A DNA stretch of 64,000 nt from Bidens hawaiensis (taxonomy: Eukaryota; Streptophyta; Magnoliopsida; Asterales; Asteraceae), in the NCBI GenBank assembly GCA_021521415.1, contig JAIQDT010007660.1, forward strand, positions 62,001-126,000, given 5' to 3'. Shown here piece after piece: positions 21,644 to 31,682 of this stretch. Under the pieces are notes generated by a model. That model had not been told where the DNA came from, did no database searches, and was given only the letters and a program-made list of their open reading frames with translations. A program made the position numbers and the translations under genes. Numbering within the stretch: position 1 is the first letter of the stretch; each line of letters starts with the position of its first letter.

Positions 21644-22426
21644 TGTAGGTCCCCTAACACCGGATCTAACATAAACGAATGGAATTTCTCTTGATAAGCA
21701 ATCGAGACAGGTGCGATATAAACAAACGATCGAACAAATAATATAAAGATAATATAGAGGATAATGTTAGGTCCCGTTTTGTTTCATAAGTCTTTTGTAT
21801 TGGTTTGTATGTAATGAGCTTATTATGTTCTTTTTATATGTTTGGGCCCATGGCCAATTGTAAAGAAGCCCATTGGGCATTTGGAAATAATACAACTTCT
21901 CGTGCATGCTTCTCTATAAATAGAGAAGCATACCATGAGAGAACAAGTCTTTGCCAAATCTTATTCTCTAGTTCTCTCTCTCTCTCACTAAAACCGAAAA
22001 CGAAAATAAACTCTTAAGATCCGAGACCAAAGGTGACCTGGTGTGATATTCTGCTAGCACCGAGTTTGGTTGATCCAAGAATAGTTGTTAGATCCACCCG
22101 TTGGGACCTACAGATAATGAACGACTCCGTAATCGGTTTTAAAAGATTGATAATACTAAACGAACCGATCCCACCCAAGGTGAGTTCCCCTTGGGTGGTT
22201 AATTACACCTTACAAAACACATACAAAAATATGAAAATAAAGTCCCTATTTATAGTTTAACAGTACAAATAATCTAGAAGTTTTCTCCCCGTTGAAACTA
22301 AACACGCGCACCAAAGCTCTCGTCTTGGACTAGGAAATGTCGCCAGCTTTACCAATTTGATTAACCAATATATAAATAATGAGTTTCGCCACATTGATAT
22401 CGCAAGTCACAATTTTTGGCCTTACA
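21644..22426 (-). repeat. 5' LTR of element C, split by a small solo LTR
   Basis: Two pieces (21644-21764 and 22118-22426) together match the 3' LTR. The break carries a GATAA duplication from the nested solo LTR. Confidence 0.85.
21765..22112 (+). mobile_element. Solo LTR, 348 bp, related to element D
   Basis: Starts TGTTAGGTCCCGTTTTG and ends GTTGGGACCTACA, with exact GATAA flanks (21760-21764 and 22113-22117). Both ends and the inner AAGAAGCCCATTGGGC block resemble the LTRs of element D, so it derives from a relative of that Copia family. A TATA-like CTATAAATAGAGAAGC lies near 21912. Confidence 0.9.
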
Positions 22427-22690
22427 TTGCTACTATTTTAATCCGACTACACTACTACACAACATTGTTATCAACCGCAAAAAACATATTGTTGACTCAT
22501 ATACTACGTTTCTTCTTCATGAAGAAGCATATATATCAAGTTTCTTCTTTCTTAAGAAACATTATAAAACCTTTATATAAAATAAATAAATAATATTTAT
22601 ATATAGCCCCATCTTATAAAATCTATATATGATCAAGGTATGGGCTATATCCCGACTAATCTTTAAGCCATATATAATAAAATAATCGAA
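22427..22690. other. no gene seen
   Basis: AT-rich spacer between element C and the next repeat. Short palindromes such as TTCTTCATGAAGAA (22511-22524) occur, but nothing assignable. Confidence 0.4.
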
Positions 22691-23288
22691 CAGATGCCCT
22701 ACCTTGTATGGATTGTTTATGTGAAATTCTTAAGCTTGACGCAAGCAGCACTTCAACTTATCGTCGAGAAATCGAAAGAAATAAACCGACAGAGATTCTA
22801 TTTTTTGCACGTACTTCGAGATAACGAACACCTTGGAACGTCGGGATCGTCGCACATACTTCGAGGTTATATGTGTTATCAGAGTATGGTTGGACGAATG
22901 AGATTTCATCCTATGGCCCCCTATTTATAGGTAGGAAAAGTGCTCCTTTGCGTAGCGTGAAGCATTCCCTCTCGATTCGTTCGCATAGCGCAAATGGCTA
23001 GTTAATCGTCATTCAATATTCATATCCTTCTCATAGCACGAAGAATCCCTTCGCGTCGCTCGAAGTAGACCAATAATGAGTTGAAAACTAGGCTTGCCAT
23101 GTGTCACCACATGGTACATGTGTCCTATGACGTGTTGTCACATGCCGTTCAACGGTACGTTTACTTTGTGGCTACTTCTCGTAGCACGAAGCTTTAGCTC
23201 ATTTCCTTCGCATGAACTAAGAACTCGGATTTTTCATTTTAGTCCCTGGACTTCTTCTAGACTTGACATATTTGGCCCAAAATTTTAA
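22691..23288. repeat. Unclassified LTR/leader-like block before element E
   Basis: It holds a minus-strand TATA-like CCTATAAATAGGGGGCC (about 22914-22930), a TGTTATCAGAGTA stretch reminiscent of a primer site (22871-22883), and several GCG-rich short motifs (GCGTAGCGTGAAGC, TTCGCATAGCGCAAA, CTTCGCGTCGCTCGAAG). No conserved protein. Element E's gag fragment begins at its right edge. It may be E's damaged leader or a different element. Confidence 0.35.
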
Positions 23289-24990
23289 GGATGTAACGAT
23301 ATTCAAGGTGAAACGGTCACATCACTCATTAACATATTTGAAGCACTAAACACCAAAATGAGAAGTGCTGGTAACATTCGTAAGATGTTTGAGACCAACA
23401 AGAAGCTGCTAAATTCATTGCCTTACACGTGGAACATAAGTGTAACTACTATCAATAGAACCACGAATATGAACACAATAACACTCACGGAGTTGAGCTC
23501 CACCATCAAATCATTTGAGATGCATGATATACTATGAATGAATAACCACGTCAGTTCTCTCTGAATCATGTTAGTGTTTCCACATGTTCTGGAGTAACCT
23601 CAACCTTTCTTAGTCAGTCCTGTCCTACCGCTCATCCAGTCAATGGGGAAAAAGTGGTTCAGTATGCGCTTAGTCAGATCAAAACAAGTCTTTCAAATCA
23701 TCTTTGGATGCATCAGAATTGTCAGCATCGAACTCTGTTCAAGATATGGTAAATAAAGTTCTAAATCAAGCTCTAAGGGCCCATGGTATCAACTAGTCTT
23801 CAAACGACAACTCAAGCAGTTAACGTCACACCACCGAGCATGTTGATGACTCCCACATCTCACTGTTTCATGCCTTTATGACCAGCCATGAAGAATTAAT
23901 GCAAGGAAAATTGTTGCCTCCGTCTTTTATCAAGGTGGTCTTCTAGAAATCAACGAGCAATACCTTGAAAAGATGGAAATGATGTACCAAATGGCCATTG
24001 CAGTTCACAGGGCCACAAACTTCATGAAGAAATATGGGAAAAATAGTTTCCTTGATTCAAACAACAACAACATTGGGTTTGACAAGGATAAACTTCGTTG
24101 CTACAATTGCAATGAAATGGGACACTTTGCCGTGGGAAGTGAAGATTGTGGATGTGTCTGAAAGGGAAAGGGGTAAAAGGAATGATGCTGGAAAAAAACC
24201 AACTAGTCAAAGTAGCTCATCGGGTCAAGGGGTTCAAGGATTGTTCAAAGGAACTCAAAGACAAAGGCATTAATCACTCAATCAGGTGAATCTGCTGAGT
24301 CGGATTAGATGGCTCAAATGGGTGAACTGATGAGCCTAATGAACTTAGCTAGGATGGCGTTTGTGAATGGGGATCAAGCTTCATCAAGCACTGCAACTAG
24401 AAAACATCCAAGTAAATCCTGACATTCCCGATGTACCCAAACATTTATGCTCTAAATTATGCATAGATAAAGTAGAAAACTATAGAACTCATAATACTAG
24501 TTTGATAAGAGAAAACATTGGCATTTAAATACCTAAATAATGAGTATAAGAAAGCTGAGAAGATATTTACCACTAGAATTAAGACTCCTTCTGATGGCAT
24601 GGCAAAGTTACATCAAAAGTTATTTGAAGCTAACTTACAAGTTGATTCTCATAAAAAAAACGAATAACTGTTTTAAATGCTAAAATTGAAGAACTTGAAT
24701 TAGATCTAGCTAAGAGAAAATAACTGTCGATAAGGTTGAAATGACCTCAGATAAGTTAAAACGGTATTATTGGTTCACAAATGGGGTGAAACAAAAGACA
24801 GGTATTGGATACAATTTCACAACTGTAACACAGCCTTTTAATGATAACTATTCATCCTTACCCCACTTTAGTTTCAACACCTATCCAGATGACGAAATGG
24901 TCTATAGAATTGGTCATGTATGAAATCCAAAGATATTCGTCCATGCAATCTCTAAGACTGTTGATCCAATTATTGAGCCAATTAGTTCTA
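23289..24990 (+). pseudogene. Element E gag remnant
   Basis: Starts in mid-domain at a GETVTSLINIFEAL-like segment that corresponds to GEAVLDLVKRFEKL in element D, followed by NSLPYTW, TINRTTNMNTITLTEL and SSTIKSFEMHD. A zinc knuckle is partly kept (CYNCNEMGHF at about 24100-24129), but the trailing Cys is displaced by a frameshift. Next comes a degraded linker with QPFNDNYSSLPHFSFNTYPD (about 24832-24891), matching D's MNDNYTCLPHFSYNTSPDEE. At least three stops/frameshifts. Gag forms the particle shell and binds RNA; this copy cannot. Confidence 0.8.
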
Positions 24991-25087
24991 ATAGTAGTTC
25001 ATCTTGTTCGGCATGTGGTTTAGAGGACGGGGAATCGTTGGAGAATAACATGAGTTGTGATAAAAATGAAGTTTTAAATTAAATTTT

Positions 25088-25621
25088 GGCAAATTAGAAA
25101 TAAATAATCCCACCTTTTGTCTATTGACCGATAATAATCCCACCTTTAAAAATCACTACCAACGGTCCAACCTTTCAACTATTTTTGTCTCAATGGTTCT
25201 TTGTTAAAAAACACTTAACATTGGTACATTTTTTTTCCGAGTTTCAAACCGATGTTTTAGTGCTTTTGATCGGAAGAATGATACGAGTCAACTGATGTAA
25301 ACCTTATCCCAAAATGATATATCAAATAGATTGATTTTTGTTAATTGGAAATTCAAACACCCGAATTGAAACACTGTTTCGTCGTTTGGATCACCGTTTC
25401 GAGATAAGTTTACATAAGTTGACCCGTATCCTTCTTCCGATCAAAAGCCCTAAAACATCGGTTTGAAATTTGGAAAAAAACGTAACGGCGTCAAATGTTT
25501 TATAACAAAGGACCATTGAGACAAAAATAGTTGAAAGGTTGAACCATTGGTAGTGATTTTTAAAGGTGGGATTATTATCGGCCACTACACAAAATGTGGG
25601 ATTATTTATTTCCAATTTTCC
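25088..25621. mobile_element. Mutator-type MITE with long inverted arms
   Basis: 534 bp. Arms of roughly 200 bp or more (GGCAAATTAGAAATAAATAA at the left, GGAAAATTGGAAATAAATAA reading in from the right) fold on each other over most of the element. A perfect 9-bp duplication TTAAATTTT flanks it (25079-25087 and 25622-25630), the size typical of Mutator elements. No transposase. It interrupts element E between gag linker segments. Confidence 0.9.
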
Positions 25622-25639
25622 TTAAATTTTTTAGTGTGA

Positions 25640-26755
25640 TGTGAATTCAAGATTATATGTCAACTCTGTCTGCAATGATAATAATTCTATTTCCATGCAA
25701 AATACGTTAAACTCATCCTTGGATAGTAAAATTAATTGTGATAATGTTGATGTTGGCATTTCTCACATTATTTTGGATGAAAATGTTGATGTTACTTCGG
25801 ATACTGATTGTGAAACTATTATGAAGAGACTTTAATGAAAATTGTGAAAATGTGAAAGAGCCTGTTTCTGTGAACATACAAAACTGTTCATTTTCAAGTC
25901 GTAAGCCTGAGGATAATTCCCCAAAAATCAAAATTTTTGAGAATGAGAATTAAGCTAGTACTTCAAGTAAATATGTTTCTCCATGTAAAGATTCATTTTC
26001 TCAAACTACTAATCTTTTGAGAAATCCTCAGTTATACAACTTTACTGATAGTGTTTACTATGGTCATATAACACAAGCTAATGTTGAGTCTTATTACACA
26101 AATAGTTTTGATGATCGTGGTAAAAAGTTTGATAGAAAACACAATCATGATTCATTCTTCCAAAGATCAACCACTCCTCATAGTCATCAATCTTATAGTT
26201 CTATGAGTCTTATGGGGTCTATAGTAGAAAATGTTGTTATGTGTGTGTCAACCCATCTCACCTTGATATACATTGCAAGAACTAGCATAGACAACAAAGA
26301 GATATGCAAAATCAGTTTAATCACTTCCGATCTACAGCTGCTAGTAGTTTGGGATCAAGGACTGATCAACTGTAACTGAAGCCAGTAAAATGGATGTGAG
26401 ATCCAAAACTAATAAAATCAAGAAAAAGAAAAAGCGTTTTTGGATAACCAAGAAGGAGAGAGCAAAAAGGGATTCCAAGACTGCAGAGTCTAAGAATCCA
26501 CCAAAAATAGCTTCAAAAGGAAAGAAAAGAAATCCAAAGGTTGAAAGATCTGAAGATTTCTTCTTGAAAACAAAGAAAACAACGTCCAAACCAATTAAAA
26601 ACAAGGAACATGTTTGGGTTCCTAAGGACTATTCCTCGTGTGATGACTCACCAAGGATTAAAATGTTTTCAAGAACTAAAATAAAATTTGGAGACTTTTT
26701 GGTTAACCTGACAAAGACAAATTTGTCTTGGGAACCCATGTCTAATTAATTGTTA
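25640..26755 (+). pseudogene. Element E gag-protease connector remnant
   Basis: Resumes the polyprotein after the MITE. A 25641-25835 frame is Asn/Asp/Ser-rich like the same part of D. The second zinc-knuckle region (about 26210-26290) is out of frame. 26390-26749 gives a basic stretch (KKKKKRFWITKKERAKRDSK...) followed by KIKFGDFLVNLTKTNLSWE, the counterpart of KIKLGDFVFNFPETSVSRE in D. Several stops. Confidence 0.7.
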
Positions 26756-26769
26756 ATGCATGTAGGGTC

Positions 26770-27720
26770 AGTCAAGGAGGACTGTCAATAGTATTTGGTA
26801 CTTAGACAGTGGCAGCACCCGACATATGATGGGAGACGAATCCTTAATTTTGATGTTCAACCGGTCGAAGGTGACATGGGAGGGAAAATAACAAAGAGAG
26901 GAAAAGTCTCTAACAACACTTTAACTTTTGAAGATGTTAATCGTCGAAAAACTCAACCACAATCTGCTCAGTATCTCTCAAATCTATGACAAGCAATAAT
27001 CCACTCTCTTTCTCTTTACTGAACATGAGTGTCTTATCTTGAAACCATGATTTAAAGTCCCAGAGGAATGGATTCTGATGCGTACTCCGAGGCATAATGA
27101 TGCTTATATGTCAGACATGAGAAGTTCATATTCACGTTAAACTGCTTCATTTCTGATATCCAAAGCCTTGGAGAATGATTCATCACTTTGGCATCGACGT
27201 CTCGGTCATGTCAACTTTAATAATTTGAACAAACTTGTCAAATGTGAGCATGTGAGGGATTTGCCTGTTAAAACTTTCTCTTGCATGAAAAATGTATTTC
27301 CTATTCTAAATGCAAGCAACACAAACTCCCTCACAAGCCCAAAACGAATAATTTGTAGATTCCATTCTTCAGCTATTACATATGGACTTGTTTAGACCGA
27401 TTCATCCTTTGGCAATAGACCGAAAAGCCTATTGCCTTGTTGTTACTGATGATTATTCTCGTTTCAGTTGGACCTTTATTTTAGGTCATAAGGATGAAAC
27501 CACTCGGTTCCTGATCAGATTCATGACACTTGTGGAGAACTAAGCCGACAAGAAAATCAAGTATATACAAAGTGACAACGGAACGGAATTCTGCAACCAA
27601 ATGGTGAATGATTTTTTTTCACTCCAAAGGGATAGATCGTCAATTTAATGCCCCGTACACTCCACAACAAAATGAGATCGCTAAACGACGCAACTGAATA
27701 CTGATCAAAGCTGCAAGAAC
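26770..27720 (+). pseudogene. Element E protease, GAG-pre-integrase and integrase N-half
   Basis: The aspartic protease motif is intact as SIWYLDSGSTRHMMGDE (about 26787-26840). The GAG-pre-integrase block follows (ENDSSLWHRRLGHVNF, about 27171-27220). The integrase core keeps VTDDYSRFSWTFILGHKDE with the first catalytic Asp region and IQSDNGTEFCNQ with the second Asp. Then comes the region leading to the catalytic Glu, in mixed frames, ending at KAAR. Element D inserted right there (AGAAC at 27716-27720). Stops lie at about 27541 and between domains. Confidence 0.85.
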
Positions 27721-28086
27721 TTTAAGTCCCGACTCGGGTGGATCTTACAACGTCTTTGGATCAACCTAACTTAGTGCTAGCGGAAATCACACTAAGCAAC
27801 GAAGAGGTCTCGGATCTAGAGATTATGTTCGGTTGAGAGTAGAAAGAGAGAGAGAGAGAGCCGAGAGAAGGAAAGAGTGTGTAATGAGTTTTTTTAAAAA
27901 AGGTTATTCTCTTTTAATATTAACAATTATAATTACATACACTAGCCACCTTTTTAATATTAACTAAGGCCCAATGGGCTTCTTTACAATGGACCATGGC
28001 CCAATACATACAAAATGACCCAATCGTCCCCAAATACATAACCTAACCAATACAAAAGACTAAGACATACAAAACGGGACCTAACA
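27721..28086 (-). repeat. 3' LTR of element D
   Basis: 366 bp. In element sense it starts TGTTAGGTCCCGTTTTG. The far end is mutated (CTTAAA in place of CCTACA). It contains a GA-rich run and the AAGAAGCCCATTGGGCC block. Confidence 0.93.
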
Positions 28087-28097
28087 ATCTCCCTCTA
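28087..28097 (-). promoter_or_regulatory. Polypurine tract of element D
   Basis: Element sense TAGAGGGAGAT directly abuts the 3' LTR, the expected site for plus-strand DNA priming. Confidence 0.85.
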
Positions 28098-31000
28098 GTC
28101 TTTAGTATTGGAACCCGTCGGTGTCGTAATCCAGCCAGCCGTCCTCGGGTAGTGGAAGTTCAACAACTCTTCTAACAAATTTGTTGAAGGCTTCCACTAT
28201 CCGGTCTGTGTTCTAACGACCAATGTCCTCGACAGTTCCCAGGGGTGAATTGTAGAGCTTCTTCACATCCTCAATGTGTAGACCCATAAGCTCATGCTCG
28301 TCAAACACTCGAATCTCATGCATATCACGGCAGTGTATGACGGCCTCACCGGTTTTATTGTCAAACTCCCAATCTATGAAGTCTCGGAGAGTGTTGGGAA
28401 GATAGGGCTCGCCATGATAAATCTCGTAACAGTCTTTCGGCGCCCTGTATCTCCACATGCGTGGCTCTCCGGTTGCTGGGTCTATCTCCTTTAGGTTCTT
28501 GTATTTTTGACCCTTGTTTGGCTCGAAATCTTTGTAGTCCACCCTTGATTAACGATGGAGATAGTCTGGGACCCAGCTCTCTAACGTACTCCCAACTGCA
28601 CCATGGCCTAGAGCTTGTCGGAGATAATTAATGTCGAGCTCTGGTAGCGATTTCAGCTCATGGTGGTTGAGATAGATCAGATCTTCGCTGTATCTCCTGA
28701 TGGCCCAACAATTGTTTCACTTATCATACTTCGCGTAGACAATGAGTGAATCGTCATGATAAGGATAGTTGAGCACATTGGCACACGCATGACTTTACAC
28801 AATGTGCATCTTTCTTTTCTTCTTTGGTGGTTCCTGTGTCAAGTCGTCATATGGATTGGAGACGGGATCAGTAGCTGGAGTTTCTGAAGCTTGAACTTTA
28901 GCAGGAGGAGTGTCTGGGTTGGGTGAGTAGTTGATGTAGTCATCTTCAACCCTCGCTTCAGTATTCTGATCAACAAGATGCTCCAAGTTCATTCCTGCTT
29001 CGATAAAGTCATCCATAACACCTGCAAAGTCATCAGGAAACAAATCTTTATACATGTCAGTGATCTGTGTGTCATGCTCCCTGACTTTGCCAGCTTCATG
29101 AGCAGCAGGGTCTTGGACGTCATGTTGAGCAGGAGGAGGTATTTGAGTGTTATCTCCATCCCTGCCACCTGTTGTCTCGGCTCCTCCATCTCCACCTTCT
29201 CCGCCCTCATCAACACTATCATCATCTTCATCAAAGCTATCATGAACTTCATCATCGTCATCATCTTCTTCTTCATCATCATCTTCTTCATCACCATCAT
29301 CATCACCATCATTTCCACCACCACCACCGCTAGACCAACAGTAGCCTCTTCTTCAGATACTACAGCCTGAACTCCGATGGTCACAGATGGACCTGCGGTA
29401 GGCTGTGAACCACCGACTTAAGAAGTCTCACCAGACCTTCTCCAAGTCCCAAACACTGCGTCAAGCCTATCCTCCAGACCATGAAATTCATCTTCTTGAA
29501 TGCCCATGAGGTCTGAGGCCGCCTGGTACTTACTTACCATCTCTTCATTTGTCTTGAGCTATAGCTTATTCAGATGATCATGTTCCTTGAACTTTTCTTG
29601 TATATCCTCCATTTCGGCCCTGAGTGAATCGAGGAAGGCCAATGAAGCAAGCTGATTCTCCAATATTGTCACTCTTGAATTTGTGGCCTCATTCTCAACA
29701 TCCCACTTCCAAGTGGCATCCTCGATCTTCTTGTTAAGACTTGTCCTGAGAGCACTCACAGATGGCAAATTTCTTTCCAGAGTGGCCAATCTGTCTCCCA
29801 GTCTTGAGTTATCTGCTCTCAGGTTTGCGTTTTCACAGGCTTCACGATTCATAAGCGCTTACAGATTCTGGATTCGGGTGTGGAATGTGTTGGTCAACAA
29901 TCTCTGATTCTCAGCAAGTGCATCGCTTGCTTCTTTTTGCTCTTCCAACACCCTAACCCTCTCCCTTAGAGCCGCTTTCTCTTCCTCATCCTCTAACGCC
30001 TTTTGTTTCATCTCTTTAATGAACTTTAGGAGTACAATCTCTCGTTCCGCCCTCTTAGCGTTGGATTCCTCCAGTGCGACGATCCTATCGAGGATAGGAT
30101 CGGCGTATACTGGAGGTGTTGAAGACATCCCTCGGGAAATGGGTTTGGGAGAGATGATGGTGGTTGGTGGGGTGGTGGACATTATGGGTGGTGAGGTTGT
30201 TGGCAAAGGTAGGGTGATGGCTTGGGTAAGGATTGGTGAAGTTATAGTGGTGGGTGGTGTTGGTTGTGTTATAGATGGTGTGAAGGTTTGGGTTGGGGAA
30301 GTAATGACTGTTTTGCTCCATAAGCTTTTTGTTTGTATTGGTGAGCTGAAAACTGATGAGGTGAATATGGATGAGGTTGGTTGGGTTGGTGGTGTTGAGA
30401 CTTGAGAAGGTTCGGGTTAGGTTTGTTGTTGTGGTGGTGAGTGTGGTAAGGATGGTATTTGGGGTAGGAATGTTGAAATGGGTTGGTCTGTTGGTGAAGG
30501 TTCAGGTGAGGATTCTGGTGAGTCATGGAGTAGGGTCTTGGTTTTCTTTCTAGTTTTTGGTGTCTTGTAGGCAGGGATTTGTATCTTGGTTACGTCTAGT
30601 GTCTTGAGGGCTTGTGCCAGGGCTTCTTTGGTGATTTTTGGTAGGTCGGATGGTTTGTCTTGTGAGGGAGTCTTGACAAGAAACTTGGTTGACTTCTGGG
30701 AGTCCCCAAGTTTCCTCAAGCGCTTCAGTGGTGGCCGATCTTTTTCTTCCTCCTCAAGCTCTATACCTTGCCATTTTTAGCCTTCTTCCTCTTTAGATCA
30801 TGTTTGGCTTTTGTGCGGTCCTCAACCAGCTCGTCACTAGAATCTTGGTCTGTCCCAACGTCTGGCTCATCCTCCTCTTCACTTTCAACAGACGCCTCAT
30901 CCCCAGCAGGCTCTGTTTCCTCAAACTATCCAAATTTAGGACCCGGCCTTGGTCCTTGATACTGATGCCCCCTTCCTTTAGTGCTGAGCAACACACCAAA

Positions 31001-31682
31001 GATCGAAAACTTGATCTCATGTACATGATATGGCTCAGGATGAGATTTCTTGTCTTTTGCTTTCTTTGATCCCGACCTTGGAACATCTGGGATCAAATCA
31101 TCCAAGCATCTGTACGAATCTCGGATACAAAAGCCATGTGGCTCCACTCCTAATATTCCCCAACATGCACAGGAATATTCTTCGAGAATAATTGAACTTC
31201 TCTTGAGCAGTTAAAGCATACATGATCCAGACCCGGTCTACACTCATGCTATCAAGCCCTCCACGTATATCAGGAAAGCAATGAATCACTATGTGGAAGA
31301 GAAATCTCCAGTATGGTGGGAGATGCTTCTTCTCAAGGCTTTTCCACTTGGTGTTGTATCCCATCTGAGCAACAAATTCAATCAGCTTCTTTCTATCACC
31401 CTTCTCAAACTTGTAATCGGGCTGGTCATCAATCTTTAACACCCTTCTAATGTCATCTTTGGTAATAGTCAATTCCTTTCTTGCAACTGTTGTTGTAAAT
31501 GATAGAGAATCATCGGCAACCTTGGTAAATGCCCAGAAGTCCAAGACCCAGTTGTAGCAAATGGTTGGGTCAGCAGATATAGCGTGTGCAAGGGGTGATT
31601 GCTTGAGCCCCTTGACCATAGAAGTGAAAACTTTATCCTTCTTGGCCTTTGGTAACTCGAGAGCACAAAACAAATTGTGTCC
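28098..31682 (-). pseudogene. Env-like ORF region of element D (post-pol, about 1.1 kaa, broken)
   Basis: Read on the minus strand. It begins near 31673 (HNLFCALELPKAKKDKVF...) with a ~190-residue domain (to 31098) containing WVLDFWAF, ITKDDIRRVLKIDD and WLLYPRFVQML. An acidic/basic segment follows (about 30800-30950), then a Lys/Pro-rich part (30719-30417) and two long heptad-like stretches (30206-29859 and 29852-29559) that read as coiled coil. Next is an acidic run and a Pro-rich tail ending PPKKKRKMHIV (about 28798), an NLS-like end. A last segment (28542-28213) has RMWRYRAPKDCYEIYHGEPY. At least six stops/frameshifts. Sireviruses are known for env-like ORFs here, often with coiled coils. 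No transmembrane span is evident, so 'env' is by position only. A TTTCAG acceptor-like site lies just upstream (31683-31688). Confidence 0.7.

Larger units (their letters stand above)
17939..22426 (-). mobile_element. Non-autonomous LTR retrotransposon C, with nested solo LTRs
   Basis: Minus-oriented. 3' LTR is 17939-18367, 5' LTR is 21644-22426, both with TGYAAGGCC...CCTACA ends in element sense. A primer-site-like AATGGTATCTGAGCGG (reverse of 21628-21643) follows the 5' LTR, and a purine tract AAGTCAAGGGGGTGAA precedes the 3' LTR. Flanks TTTCT (17934-17938) and TTGCT (22427-22431) are a 5-bp duplication with one change. Internal sequence without the nested piece is about 1.6 kb and shows no gag-pol motifs. 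Element B (49428-51786) is the same family, with matching LTRs and matching internal ends. Confidence 0.88.

Noticed and set aside
28989..29384. Met/Val-rich 131-codon minus ORF and 130-codon plus ORF with Ile/Thr runs
   Set aside because: Both are shifted readings of a (GAT)n-like acidic stretch whose proper frame encodes an Asp/Glu-rich part of the env-like ORF.
30019..30405. 128-codon plus-strand ORF rich in Val/Gly
   Set aside because: Antisense shadow of the coiled-coil and Pro/His-rich part of element D's env-like region.
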